From: Paracoccaceae bacterium
Lineage (GTDB): Bacteria > Pseudomonadota > Alphaproteobacteria > Rhodobacterales > Rhodobacteraceae
Reading direction: 5' to 3'
NCBI GenBank assembly: GCA_016778765.1
Contig: JADHOV010000012.1
Span: 1-64,000, forward strand
Length of the DNA stretch: 64,000 bases
Shown here in pieces: positions 11,823-19,474 of this stretch. The position numbers were made by a program, and so were the translations under genes. The notes under the pieces are model-generated. The model ran no database searches. It was not told the origin of the DNA and saw nothing but the letters and a program-made list of their open reading frames with translations. Each line of letters starts with the position of its first letter. The first letter of the stretch is position 1.

Positions 11823-12773
11823 TTACGGTGAAACGCGGGGGATCACGTGCAATTCGGCCTCCAAAAGCGCGGTAACCTGCTCGGTATGCGAATAAGGCAG
11901 AGCATGACCCGCATCCAAGATTACAAATTGGCGGGCCTGCGGATTCCAGCCTTGCAAACATCCTTTCAACGCAACGGGGATCACATGATCCTGCCCCCCC
12001 CAAATCGCCAAAACGCGGATCCCATGGCGTTGGATCGCGCTGTGCTCTACCGCCATTTTTTGGGACAAAATACCCCGTGTGGAAGATAGAATCGCAGGGA
12101 TGAACCCGCGGTATTGCAATTCTTTTTGTTGGCGCTCGATTAAAAAAGAAACGCTTGAGCTGATCGCGCGCTCAGCTTCGCTTCCCGCCAAATGCAGCCG
12201 GGGATAGCGCGCATAAACCAGCCAATCGCCCAGCCCCCAAAACCGGCTGGCCCACCCGAAAAGATTGCCAAGCTTATGCCCCATACCCGCCGGCGCCAGC
12301 AGGATAAGCTGCTTTACGGATGACGGGTTTTGCGCCGCATACGCCGCCGCGATTGAGCCCCCCATAGAGTAACCATAAAGGTCAAAACTCTCTTTAAGAT
12401 CCAAATGATCCAAAAGCTCGGTTAAATGCGACGCGAAAAACCGCGCATCCTGACGGCCCTTTGGACGATCCGAATAGCCGCGCCCGTAATGATCATAAAG
12501 CAACACACGATAACCGCGTCCAATCAGAAAAGCCGCCAGCGCCTCAAACACGAAACTCGGTGTGCTAAGCCCGTGAACACAAATGGCTAAGGGCCCGCCT
12601 GACGGCCCCAAAAGCTGGTAATGGGTTGCCCCGTGCGATAAGGGCGCAAACCGCCCCGGCGCATCTGCGCGCGCGCGCGCATCCATCGGCAAACGCCGCC
12701 ATTCTTTTAGAAATGGCGCCAAGAGCAGCAAAACGAGCAGAAAAATACCGCAGATCACGCGGCGGCGCTCCAT
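11823..12773 (-). CDS. alpha/beta hydrolase, membrane-anchored
   Basis: 316 residues. An N-terminal hydrophobic run (ICGIFLLVLLLLAPFL) after MERRR suggests a signal anchor, with the hydrolase domain outside the cytoplasm. The fold markers are CVHGLS near 65-70, the nucleophile elbow GYSMGGS with S136, and the histidine in AGHALPYSH near the end. Substrate unknown. The start ATG 12773 lies 19 bases inside the end of the ornithine-cyclodeaminase-like gene, so the two form a coupled pair. A (GC)n run near 12,668 encodes the DARARADA stretch after the anchor. Confidence 0.85.
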   Translation of the reverse strand: MERRRVICGIFLLVLLLLAPFLKEWRRLPMDARARADAPGRFAPLSHGATHYQLLGPSGGPLAICVHGLSTPSFVFEALAAFLIGRGYRVLLYDHYGRGYSDRPKGRQDARFFASHLTELLDHLDLKESFDLYGYSMGGSIAAAYAAQNPSSVKQLILLAPAGMGHKLGNLFGWASRFWGLGDWLVYARYPRLHLAGSEAERAISSSVSFLIERQQKELQYRGFIPAILSSTRGILSQKMAVEHSAIQRHGIRVLAIWGGQDHVIPVALKGCLQGWNPQARQFVILDAGHALPYSHTEQVTALLEAELHVIPRVSP

Positions 12774-13672
12774 TGCTGCAGGATATACCGCGCTGTCATC
12801 AAATCCAAATGCGCGCCACCACCATTTTTAAACAGCGTTATGTCGCGCTCGGACCCGCGCTGAAATCCGCGTTCTGAATAATAATCGGCTTGCACATCAG
12901 CCCGGCTCAGCGCCCCGGAAGCCAATGGAATTTTCAGCTCTCCTATATGATCGAGCGTGGTGTCAAAACTATCCACGAAAACCCGCGCGCGCTGAAGCGC
13001 TTGATCATCCGCCTCGCGCATATCTGGGCGATAAGCCCCAATCAGATCGACATGCTGCCCCTCTTGCAGCCAAGCCCCCAGCAGCACAGGGCTCGTGCTC
13101 ATGGTCGATGTACAAATAATATCCGCGCTGCCAATCGCAGCTTTTAAATCTGTCACCGCCCGCGCATCGGGGCGCGTTTTGGCCAAGGATTGGGCCCGCT
13201 CTGGGCTGCGGTTCCAAATGCTAAATTGCGCGTTTGGAAACCCCGCCCGATAGGCGTCTAACAAATTTGAGGCAACCGTGCCGGCACCGATAATCAAAAT
13301 ATGTTTGCTCTCCGGGCGTGCCAAGCGCTTGGCCGCCCAAAGACTGTCCGCCGCGGTTTTCCATTTGGTCACAAGATGGAAATCAATAATCGCTTCCAAC
13401 GCACCGGTTTCATCTGAAAACAGATTTACCCCGCCATTAACCATCGGACGGCCAAAGCTTGGGTTATCAGGAAAGATCGTTGCGGCTTTTACGGCAATCC
13501 CCAACCCATCGATCCAGGCCGCCCGCGATAACAAAGTGTCTTTTCCGCGATATAAAAACGTATCGGCAATTTTGGCTTTTGGACGTTTATGACCGGCCTC
13601 AAACACCGCCGTCAGGCCTAGCCAATCCAGCAGCGGATCGCCCTGATCAAAAGAAATATTGATTGCGCTCAT
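12755..13672 (-). CDS. ornithine cyclodeaminase/mu-crystallin family protein
   Basis: 305 residues with the family's Rossmann segment ILIIGAGTVASNLLDAY near 124-140 and the substrate-side block VNGGVNLF preceding it; STSTMSTSPVL follows, as in other members. Relatives deaminate ornithine to proline, reduce ketimines, or dehydrogenate N-methyl or opine-like amino acids, so the exact reaction is open. Start ATG 13672. The downstream hydrolase overlaps it by 19 bases, hinting at a joint task such as release of an amino compound from an ester followed by oxidation or deamination (inference). Confidence 0.85.
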   Translation of the reverse strand: MSAINISFDQGDPLLDWLGLTAVFEAGHKRPKAKIADTFLYRGKDTLLSRAAWIDGLGIAVKAATIFPDNPSFGRPMVNGGVNLFSDETGALEAIIDFHLVTKWKTAADSLWAAKRLARPESKHILIIGAGTVASNLLDAYRAGFPNAQFSIWNRSPERAQSLAKTRPDARAVTDLKAAIGSADIICTSTMSTSPVLLGAWLQEGQHVDLIGAYRPDMREADDQALQRARVFVDSFDTTLDHIGELKIPLASGALSRADVQADYYSERGFQRGSERDITLFKNGGGAHLDLMTARYILQQWSAAA

Positions 13673-13810
13673 CAGAAATTCTCTCCGAATACATGGTCAT
13701 AATATGCGCCATTATGCGTTATAAGGCTGCGGCGAAACCTTAAGAACTCATAAAAGAAACAACAAGAAAATTTAGGTATATAACTGCTGTGACCGCGCTA
13801 AAAACCCGCT

Positions 13811-14266
13811 TTAACTTAGCGTTTTTGCCCTGCGCAATGTGGTTTCCAACCGGTCTAAAAACCGCGCCCGATCCGTTTTGGAAAAAGCTTTTCCGCCACC
13901 TTGGCGAAAAGGGTCTGCGGCCCGCAGATCGGCCATTAAATCGCGCGTGGCCAGTACATTGCCAATATTGGCCTCGGTCAAAGCTTCTCCATTATGCTTT
14001 AAAACCAAAGCCCCGTTCGCCACGCATTTCGACGCGAGCGGAATATCGGCGGTCACCACCACATCGCCGCGTTTCGCGCGTTCAGCGATCCACATATCCG
14101 CGATATCTGGACCATCCGCAACAATCACCGTCTCGATCAATGGATTGGCAGAGGGGCGCAATCCGCCATTGCTCACCACAAACATGCGCAGGTTGTGGCG
14201 CGTTGCAACCCGCTCTGCTTCATTTTTTACCGGGCACGCATCGGCATCAATATAAAGGGCAGTCAT
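13811..14266 (-). CDS. UPF0178 (YaiI/YqxD) family protein, PIN-like
   Basis: 151 residues from ATG 14266, chosen because AAAGGAAAC lies just upstream and the family begins with an IDADACPVK block exactly as here ([14 protein letters not shown]). Conserved acidic positions continue in [10 protein letters not shown] and [12 protein letters not shown], the PIN-like fold usually linked to RNA cleavage, although no activity is established for this family. Alone between a divergent/tandem carrier gene and the OCD-like gene. Confidence 0.9.
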   Translation of the reverse strand: MTALYIDADACPVKNEAERVATRHNLRMFVVSNGGLRPSANPLIETVIVADGPDIADMWIAERAKRGDVVVTADIPLASKCVANGALVLKHNGEALTEANIGNVLATRDLMADLRAADPFRQGGGKAFSKTDRARFLDRLETTLRRAKTLS

Positions 14267-14338
14267 CCAGGTTTCCTTTTGGGGTGATGGTATCGCTGCT
14301 TGGGCGCAAGGTGCAAGCATACACTGCGACAGCGCCAA

Positions 14339-15265
14339 TCATGAATTGAAACAAGCGATCACAGCTGGCAACGTTAAAATGCTGAAAAATGTCGAAATCA
14401 AGATCGAAGCGGAAACGCGCACCGGCGCAACCGCGTAATGCTGCGCCAAAATATAGACATTGCCCGCCACAGGCAGGGTTGCGGCCGCCACCATCACCGA
14501 AGCGGCATAAGACTCGACTTGGAAAATAAAAAGCGCCGATATGGCCACCGCTGCAGGATGCATGACCAATTTCAAAAATGAAATCCAAGCGGCCACTTGC
14601 AGACGCTCGGCCGATTTAAAGGCCAAAGACGCGCCAATCGCAAATAACGCACCCGGTGTTGCCGCAGATCCCAGCATCGACAGAAACTCATCCAACGGCG
14701 CCACGATGGGGATACCAAGACCCGACCAAATAAACCCCGCAGAAATCGACATGATCATCGGATTTTTCAGCAATCCTAAAACAAGCGCCCAAAGCGTAGC
14801 AAACCGCACTTGGCCTTCGCGCGAGCCAACGATCAACATCACGATTAAAGATCCAAATAATATCAAATCAACCGCGAGCACCATGACCACAAAGCCAATC
14901 GCTTCCGGGCCCATCAGCAAGGCCAGCATCGGCACCCCCAAAAATCCGACATTGCCAATCACCGCGCAATGCGCCTCGATCGCAGCTTCGTCTAGAGGAA
15001 CCTTGCGGCCCAAAGCCACCAGCAAGGCAAACCCATAGACCAAAGCCGATGCGCTTAAATAGGCAAAGATAAAATCTGGGCGCAAGAGCGCGCTGAAAGG
15101 CAGCGTTGCCGAAAAGCGGAATAAAAACGCCGAAAGCGCAAAGTAAAAGACAAACTTTGTCAGATAACCTGTAGCTTCGGGAGTGAAAAAACCCCGACGC
15201 CCGGCTAAATAACCCAGGCCAATTACGGCGAAAAACGGCAACGTTTTGAGCAAGATATCAATCAT
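14339..15265 (-). CDS. AEC family (auxin efflux carrier-like) transporter
   Basis: 308 residues from ATG 15265 (MIDILLKTLPFFAVIGLGYLAG); a 12-residue extension to 15301 lacks support. About ten hydrophobic segments in two five-helix halves, with the typical GYLAGRRGFF entry and polar breaks such as NVGFLGVPM and PVAGNVYIL in the transport core. Bacterial AEC proteins export or import dicarboxylates such as malonate and malate; the substrate here is unknown. A short gap separates it from UPF0178. Confidence 0.88.
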   Translation of the reverse strand: MIDILLKTLPFFAVIGLGYLAGRRGFFTPEATGYLTKFVFYFALSAFLFRFSATLPFSALLRPDFIFAYLSASALVYGFALLVALGRKVPLDEAAIEAHCAVIGNVGFLGVPMLALLMGPEAIGFVVMVLAVDLILFGSLIVMLIVGSREGQVRFATLWALVLGLLKNPMIMSISAGFIWSGLGIPIVAPLDEFLSMLGSAATPGALFAIGASLAFKSAERLQVAAWISFLKLVMHPAAVAISALFIFQVESYAASVMVAAATLPVAGNVYILAQHYAVAPVRVSASILISTFFSILTLPAVIACFNS

Positions 15266-15350
15266 AATGCAAGGCTGTATCAGGCAGGTACGGCGCGTCA
15301 ATTACTATCTTATGCAGCCGGTCGCCGCCCCGTCAGGCCGCGCAGCCGTT

Positions 15351-16325
15351 TCATCCGCTGCCAATCACAATTCCGATCGCAAACACCAAGGATCCGCCAA
15401 GCACAACTTGAAACGCCGCACGAAAAAACGGCGTTTGCATATACCGGTTTTGGATCCAGGCAATCGCCCATAATTCGATAAACACCACGATAAAGGCGAT
15501 CAAATTCGCAGTCCAAATATCCGCGATCAAATAGGGCAGCGCATGCCCCAACCCGCCGATCGTTGTCATCACGCCCGCGGCAAAACCACGTTTCAAAGGT
15601 GAGCCGCGCCCCGATAATGCCCCATCATCCGAAGCGGCTTCGGTAAAAGCCATTGAAACCCCCGCGCCCAGCGCAGCCGCCAACCCTACCAAAAACGTGG
15701 TATGCGAGTTCTGGGTGGCAAAGGCCGTGGCAAAGATTGGCGCAAGCGTCGAGACAGATCCGTCCATTAAACCCGCCAAGCCTGGCTGTACCCAAGTTAG
15801 GATGAACTGGCGCTTGGCTTGAAACCCTTCTTCTTGAGCAGCCCCTGAGTAGGTTAAATTTTGCGACAGACCTTCTGCGCGCGCTTTGTGGCGGGCTTCG
15901 CTGGCCGCCAAATCGCCTAGCAATTTTCGGCTGGCAGCGTCAGAGCTGCGCGCCGCTGCCTTCCGATAAAAATCCTCGGCCTTGCGCTCCATCGCTTCTG
16001 CTTCCGCGCGAATTTTTTCGATCCCCAAATTGGCCATAAGCCAAATCGGTTGACGGGCATAGAACCCCGCGACATGCTCGCGCCGGATCAGCGGAATAAA
16101 AGCCCCAAACCGCGTTTCATGAAGCGCAATCAATTGCTGACGATGCGCATCTTCTTCGTCGGCCATATCATCAAACAAAGCCGCACTATCCGGATACTCA
16201 GCCCGCAATTGCTGCGCAAAACCACTGTAAATTCGCGCATCATCTTCTTCAGAGGAAATTGCAAGCGCCAATATTTCCTGCTCTGATAAATCCGCAAACC
16301 GACGCCTATGAACGAAAAACCGCAT
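15351..16325 (-). CDS. mbfA: MbfA-type iron exporter (ferritin-like plus VIT1/CCC1 domain)
   Basis: 324 residues from ATG 16325 (MRFFVHRRRF). Residues 15-165 are a rubrerythrin/ferritin-like four-helix domain with the di-iron ligands in SSEED, DEEDAH, the repeated Glu-rich helix near residues 105-120 and ASEARH. Residues 185-324 are a membrane domain of the VIT1/CCC1 type starting VQPGLAGLMDGSVSTL. This fusion matches MbfA, which exports ferrous iron and protects from peroxide in rhizobia, where Irr controls it. I looked upstream for an Irr-type box and saw only an A/T-rich stretch (16,420-16,437) that I cannot call. Confidence 0.88.
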   Translation of the reverse strand: MRFFVHRRRFADLSEQEILALAISSEEDDARIYSGFAQQLRAEYPDSAALFDDMADEEDAHRQQLIALHETRFGAFIPLIRREHVAGFYARQPIWLMANLGIEKIRAEAEAMERKAEDFYRKAAARSSDAASRKLLGDLAASEARHKARAEGLSQNLTYSGAAQEEGFQAKRQFILTWVQPGLAGLMDGSVSTLAPIFATAFATQNSHTTFLVGLAAALGAGVSMAFTEAASDDGALSGRGSPLKRGFAAGVMTTIGGLGHALPYLIADIWTANLIAFIVVFIELWAIAWIQNRYMQTPFFRAAFQVVLGGSLVFAIGIVIGSG

Positions 16326-16451
16326 ATAATTTTTATCCTTACGGCCATCTTGATCCCGTAAACGGCGCGCTGTCAACGGCTGTTATACATCCAAAAAGGC
16401 GCCGCAAATTACAAGAAAAGTATAAGATAATGTATCGCAGTTGCGGTTTTC

Positions 16452-16946
16452 TTACAAAGATCTGTGCAGGATCAGCGCATCCACATAGCCCTGTTTTGGA
16501 TGCAAAAACGCCTGCGGAATCCGACCGATCGTTGCAAACCCATTGCGCTGCCAAATGGCCAGCGCGCGCTGATTGCTGGCCAAAACAAAATTGAACTGCA
16601 TCGCCCGATACCCCTGCTGCTTGGCCTCAATCAACGCATGGTCGAGCATGCGACGCGCAACCCCTTTTCCGCGCGCCGAAGGCGCCGTGATAAAGCCGCA
16701 ATTGCATATATGCGCGCCGCCCCCCGGCTGGTTTGGACGTATATAATAGGTTCCAACGGCTTGCCCTTCAACACGAAGGATAAAGGCGGTTTTATCCGCT
16801 TCCATCCAATAGGCGATCGCGGCATCGCGATCGATCAATGGGTCAACCGCATAGGTGTCACCCGCGCTGAACACCGGCTGTAACAGCGCCCAAATGCGTT
16901 CTTCATCTGCCGATGTCGCAGGGGTAATCTTTATCTTTTCCATCAT
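16452..16946 (-). CDS. GNAT family N-acetyltransferase
   Basis: 164 residues. The acetyl-CoA binding loop is ITAPSARGKGVARRML (the R/Q-x-x-G-x-G/A pattern) near 88-103, and the C-terminal motif is LAIWQRNGFATIGRIP. Substrate unknown. Two tandem ATG codons at 16941-16946 are possible starts; the first overlaps the stop of the ClpP-like gene (ATGA), so it was coupled to a gene that is now broken. Its own frame is intact. Confidence 0.85.
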   Translation of the reverse strand: MMEKIKITPATSADEERIWALLQPVFSAGDTYAVDPLIDRDAAIAYWMEADKTAFILRVEGQAVGTYYIRPNQPGGGAHICNCGFITAPSARGKGVARRMLDHALIEAKQQGYRAMQFNFVLASNQRALAIWQRNGFATIGRIPQAFLHPKQGYVDALILHRSL

Positions 16947-17538
16947 TCTAATGCACCATAGCTAGAGACTATCTGTCCAACTAACCCATAGCTGATTGCG
17001 GCCTCAACTGTCAGCCAGAAATCGCGTTTGGTATCTTGTGCAATTTTCTGCGGCGTTTGGCCTGTTGCAGCCGCGAACAAGAATTCAAATCGAGACCGCA
17101 TTTGACGTCTTTGTTCCGCTTGAATTTTCATGTCACTGGCTTGCTTCCCAATGCCGTCGCTGGGTTGATGCAGCAAGAAACGCGTATTGGGCAGGCACTA
17201 GCGGTTTTTCAATGCCGCACCAATGAAGATTAGGGCGCCGGCGCTGGCGCCCCAGCCGTGGCCAATAAAGCGCACTTTTGGTTTAATGAATTTAACCATA
17301 TCATGCAGCATATTCCCCGCTTCAACATGCCCTCCGGGCGAGCTAATGATCAGGTTTATAGGATCATCGCTTTTCTCAGAAAGTGCCAGCATATGTTCCA
17401 CTGCCCTTTTTGCACTCATATGGTTTAACTCACCGGCAATGATCACGTTTCGGCTTTTAAAAAATGGCGGTCAAACTTTTTGGCAGATAGGCTATCTTGC
17501 TTGATATCGGTTTGACCAACTTGATCCACAGGTAACAT
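16943..17538 (-). pseudogene. ClpP-like (S14) protease gene with a frameshift and an in-frame amber
   Basis: Read on the minus strand, the frame from ATG 17538 runs 31 codons and ends at TGA 17443-17445. The true ClpP frame is minus one relative to it and is entered at a T6A4 run (17455-17464); it then reads KSRNVIIAGEL, SSPGGHVEAGN and GHGWGASAGAL. At 17198-17200 a TAG interrupts between KNR and CLPNTRF, after which the same frame continues with LLHQPSDG to the stop at 16943. The span is 596 bases, one short of 199 codons, consistent with a single deletion. The nucleophile Ser (GASAG) and His (LLHQP) are preserved on opposite sides of the amber. It resembles the roughly 200-residue ClpP paralogue of roseobacters. 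Two lesions favour a pseudogene; recoding or sequencing error cannot be excluded. Confidence 0.75.
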
Positions 17539-17646
17539 CGCACTCTGCAACAGAAATCACATACACTATGTGAATAGCCGAGTTTGTGGCATTAGTTAAG
17601 CAGTGGAACTCGCCTTAAGGCAATAATCGCCTCCCTCAGCGATAGC

Positions 17647-18759
17647 TTAAAACACCACGACCGATCTTATACTTTCGCCTGAATGCATCAAATCAAAGGC
17701 TTTGTTGATATCCTCAAGATCCAAAACATGCGTGATCATCGGATCAATTTCCACTTTGCCATCCATATACCAATCAACAATCTTAGGCACATCGGTACGC
17801 CCGCGTGCACCGCCAAAAGCTGTGCCGCGCCAGACACGCCCCGTCACCAGTTGAAACGGCCGCGTTGAAATTTCAGCCCCCGCTGGCGCAACGCCAATGA
17901 TGATGCTTTCCCCCCAGCCCTTATGCGCGGCCTCTAGGGCTGTGCGCATCACTTGCACATTGCCAGTGGCATCAAACGTGTAATCTGCGCCGCCTTTGGT
18001 CAGAGCCACAAGATGGGGCACCAAATCACCCTCAACCTCTGAAGGATTGACGAAATCGGTCATGCCAAACCGCGCTGCCATATCGCGCTTATCCGGGTTC
18101 AGATCAACGCCAACAATCTGATCTGCACCGGCCATGCGCAAGCCTTGGATCACGTTCAGGCCAATGCCCCCCAAACCAAACACAATCGCCCTGCTGCCAA
18201 TTTCAACCTTGGCAGTGTTCATCACCGCGCCAAGGCCCGTGGTGACCCCGCAACCAATGTAACAAACTTTATCAAATGGCGCATCCGGGTTGATTTTGGC
18301 CAGCGCAATTTCAGGCAAGACCGTGTGGTTGGCAAAAGTAGAGCACCCCATATAATGCAGTATTGGGGTGCCATCGAGCATAGAGAACCGGCTGGTGCCA
18401 TCGGGCATCACTCCACGACCTTGGGTTTCGCGAATGGCCTGACACAGGTTGGTTTTCGGGTTCAGACAATATTCACAGGTTCGACATTCCGGCGTGTAAA
18501 GCGGGATCACATGATCCCCCGGCTTCAAACTGGTCACACCCGGGCCGCATTCCAAAACCACGCCGGCCCCTTCATGGCCTAAAATCGCAGGAAACATTCC
18601 CTCTGGATCTGCGCCTGACAGCGTAAACTCATCCGTATGGCAAATGCCCGTTGCTTTTATCTCAACCAGAACCTCGCCCGCCTTCGGACCGTCAAGGTTT
18701 ACCTCCATCACTTCCAGTGGTTGTCCCGCCGCAACTGCAACTGCCGCCCGTGTACGCAT
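17647..18759 (-). CDS. adhC: S-(hydroxymethyl)glutathione dehydrogenase / class III alcohol dehydrogenase
   Basis: Oxidises the glutathione adduct of formaldehyde to S-formylglutathione and also reduces S-nitrosoglutathione. It is 370 residues. Catalytic zinc ligands are C40 in TGICHTDE, the His in GHEGAG and a later Cys; the structural zinc site is [15 protein letters not shown]; the NAD fold is [13 protein letters not shown] chose ATG 18759 because GGGAGG lies six bases upstream; the ATG at 18765 abuts that site. The class II cytochrome c gene lies 105 bases upstream on the same strand. The partner S-formylglutathione hydrolase is not in the window. Formaldehyde would come from demethylation of N-methyl compounds such as sarcosine. 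Confidence 0.95.
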   Translation of the reverse strand: MRTRAAVAVAAGQPLEVMEVNLDGPKAGEVLVEIKATGICHTDEFTLSGADPEGMFPAILGHEGAGVVLECGPGVTSLKPGDHVIPLYTPECRTCEYCLNPKTNLCQAIRETQGRGVMPDGTSRFSMLDGTPILHYMGCSTFANHTVLPEIALAKINPDAPFDKVCYIGCGVTTGLGAVMNTAKVEIGSRAIVFGLGGIGLNVIQGLRMAGADQIVGVDLNPDKRDMAARFGMTDFVNPSEVEGDLVPHLVALTKGGADYTFDATGNVQVMRTALEAAHKGWGESIIIGVAPAGAEISTRPFQLVTGRVWRGTAFGGARGRTDVPKIVDWYMDGKVEIDPMITHVLDLEDINKAFDLMHSGESIRSVVVF

Positions 18760-18864
18760 GATCATCCTCCCAGTTTTTTGAAAACGATGCCGTATTTTCG
18801 AGCAAACTGCAACGTATTAATCAGGCACCTTAATGCCATTTTCAAACCTCTGAAAGGCCTGCTT

Positions 18865-19308
18865 TTAATCGGTTTTATAGGCTTTATGGCACGCCATACA
18901 TCCACCGCCTATAGCCCGCATACCGCCCCGTAAGGCGGCCAAATCTGACACGTCAAGCACCTCAATAGCGGCCTCAAAAGCGGTGGATTTGGCAACAAAA
19001 TCATCCCAATTCTTCCAAATAGCTGGCGCGGCTTGTGACAATGGATCTGTTTCATTCGCCTGAAACTTATCTACAACAGCTTGCGAGGCTTTTAACAAAC
19101 GCGCCTTTGCCGCTTGCGCATCCTGCGCATCAAACGCCACCGCGCCTTTCGCCATCTGCCCAATTTGGCCAAAAGATGTTTTGACCTCTTTCATCAAAAT
19201 CATCCGAGCTTTCACCGCAGGGTTTTTAACCCCCTCATGCGCAAATGCAGGGGTGAGGCCCAAGCCGATGACCGCTAGGAAAGAAAACAAATGGATACGT
19301 GATTTCAT
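18865..19308 (-). CDS. class II cytochrome c (c554/c556 type), periplasmic
   Basis: 147 residues with a cleavable signal peptide (cleavage likely after TPAFA, near residue 23). The heme site is at the C-terminus, CMACHK near 138-143, which places it in class II. In the first helix the text RMILMKEV puts a Met where low-spin c556/c554 proteins have their axial ligand and where cytochrome c' has a bulky non-ligand, so I favour a c554/c556-like electron carrier over a true c'. It precedes the formaldehyde dehydrogenase gene on the same strand; in Rhodobacter sphaeroides c-type cytochromes are also found near that enzyme's gene. Start ATG 19308 with AAGGAA upstream. Confidence 0.85.
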   Translation of the reverse strand: MKSRIHLFSFLAVIGLGLTPAFAHEGVKNPAVKARMILMKEVKTSFGQIGQMAKGAVAFDAQDAQAAKARLLKASQAVVDKFQANETDPLSQAAPAIWKNWDDFVAKSTAFEAAIEVLDVSDLAALRGGMRAIGGGCMACHKAYKTD

Positions 19309-19439
19309 GATGAATTCCTTATAACCAGAACATCTTGTGTGTTTTAGATAGAACCAAACTGGAAAAAATAAACCCTCAGTATGATTTTATAAAAATGCCA
19401 TAAAGACAGACTCGACTCATCCCACAGATCTCCGATATA

Positions 19440-19454
19440 GAACAAAAAGTGAAC
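19440..19454 (+). promoter_or_regulatory. LexA (SOS) box upstream of imuB
   Basis: The sequence GAACAAAAAGTGAAC is an exact GAAC-N7-GAAC direct repeat, the LexA operator form of Rhodobacter and relatives. It ends 20 bases before the imuB ATG, well placed to overlap the promoter. Confidence 0.8.
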
Positions 19455-19474
19455 AAAATTAATGTACCCGTCCT

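Noticed and set aside
12666-12682. Run of alternating G and C as a possible phase-variable repeat
   Set aside because: The run is short and encodes an ordinary ARARA stretch of the hydrolase; a dinucleotide tract this short is common in such DNA.
13789-14349. 186-codon plus-strand reading
   Set aside because: It is opposite the UPF0178 gene, whose motifs and ribosome site are convincing.
16326-16451. Irr-type iron control box upstream of mbfA
   Set aside because: There is an A/T-rich stretch but no clear inverted TTTAGAA-like element, so I could not support an operator.
17198-17200. Pyrrolysine or another amber-decoding amino acid in the ClpP-like gene
   Set aside because: The window has no sign of an amber-suppressing system, the MttB homologue itself has no in-frame amber, and the same gene also carries a frameshift; a nonsense mutation is simpler.
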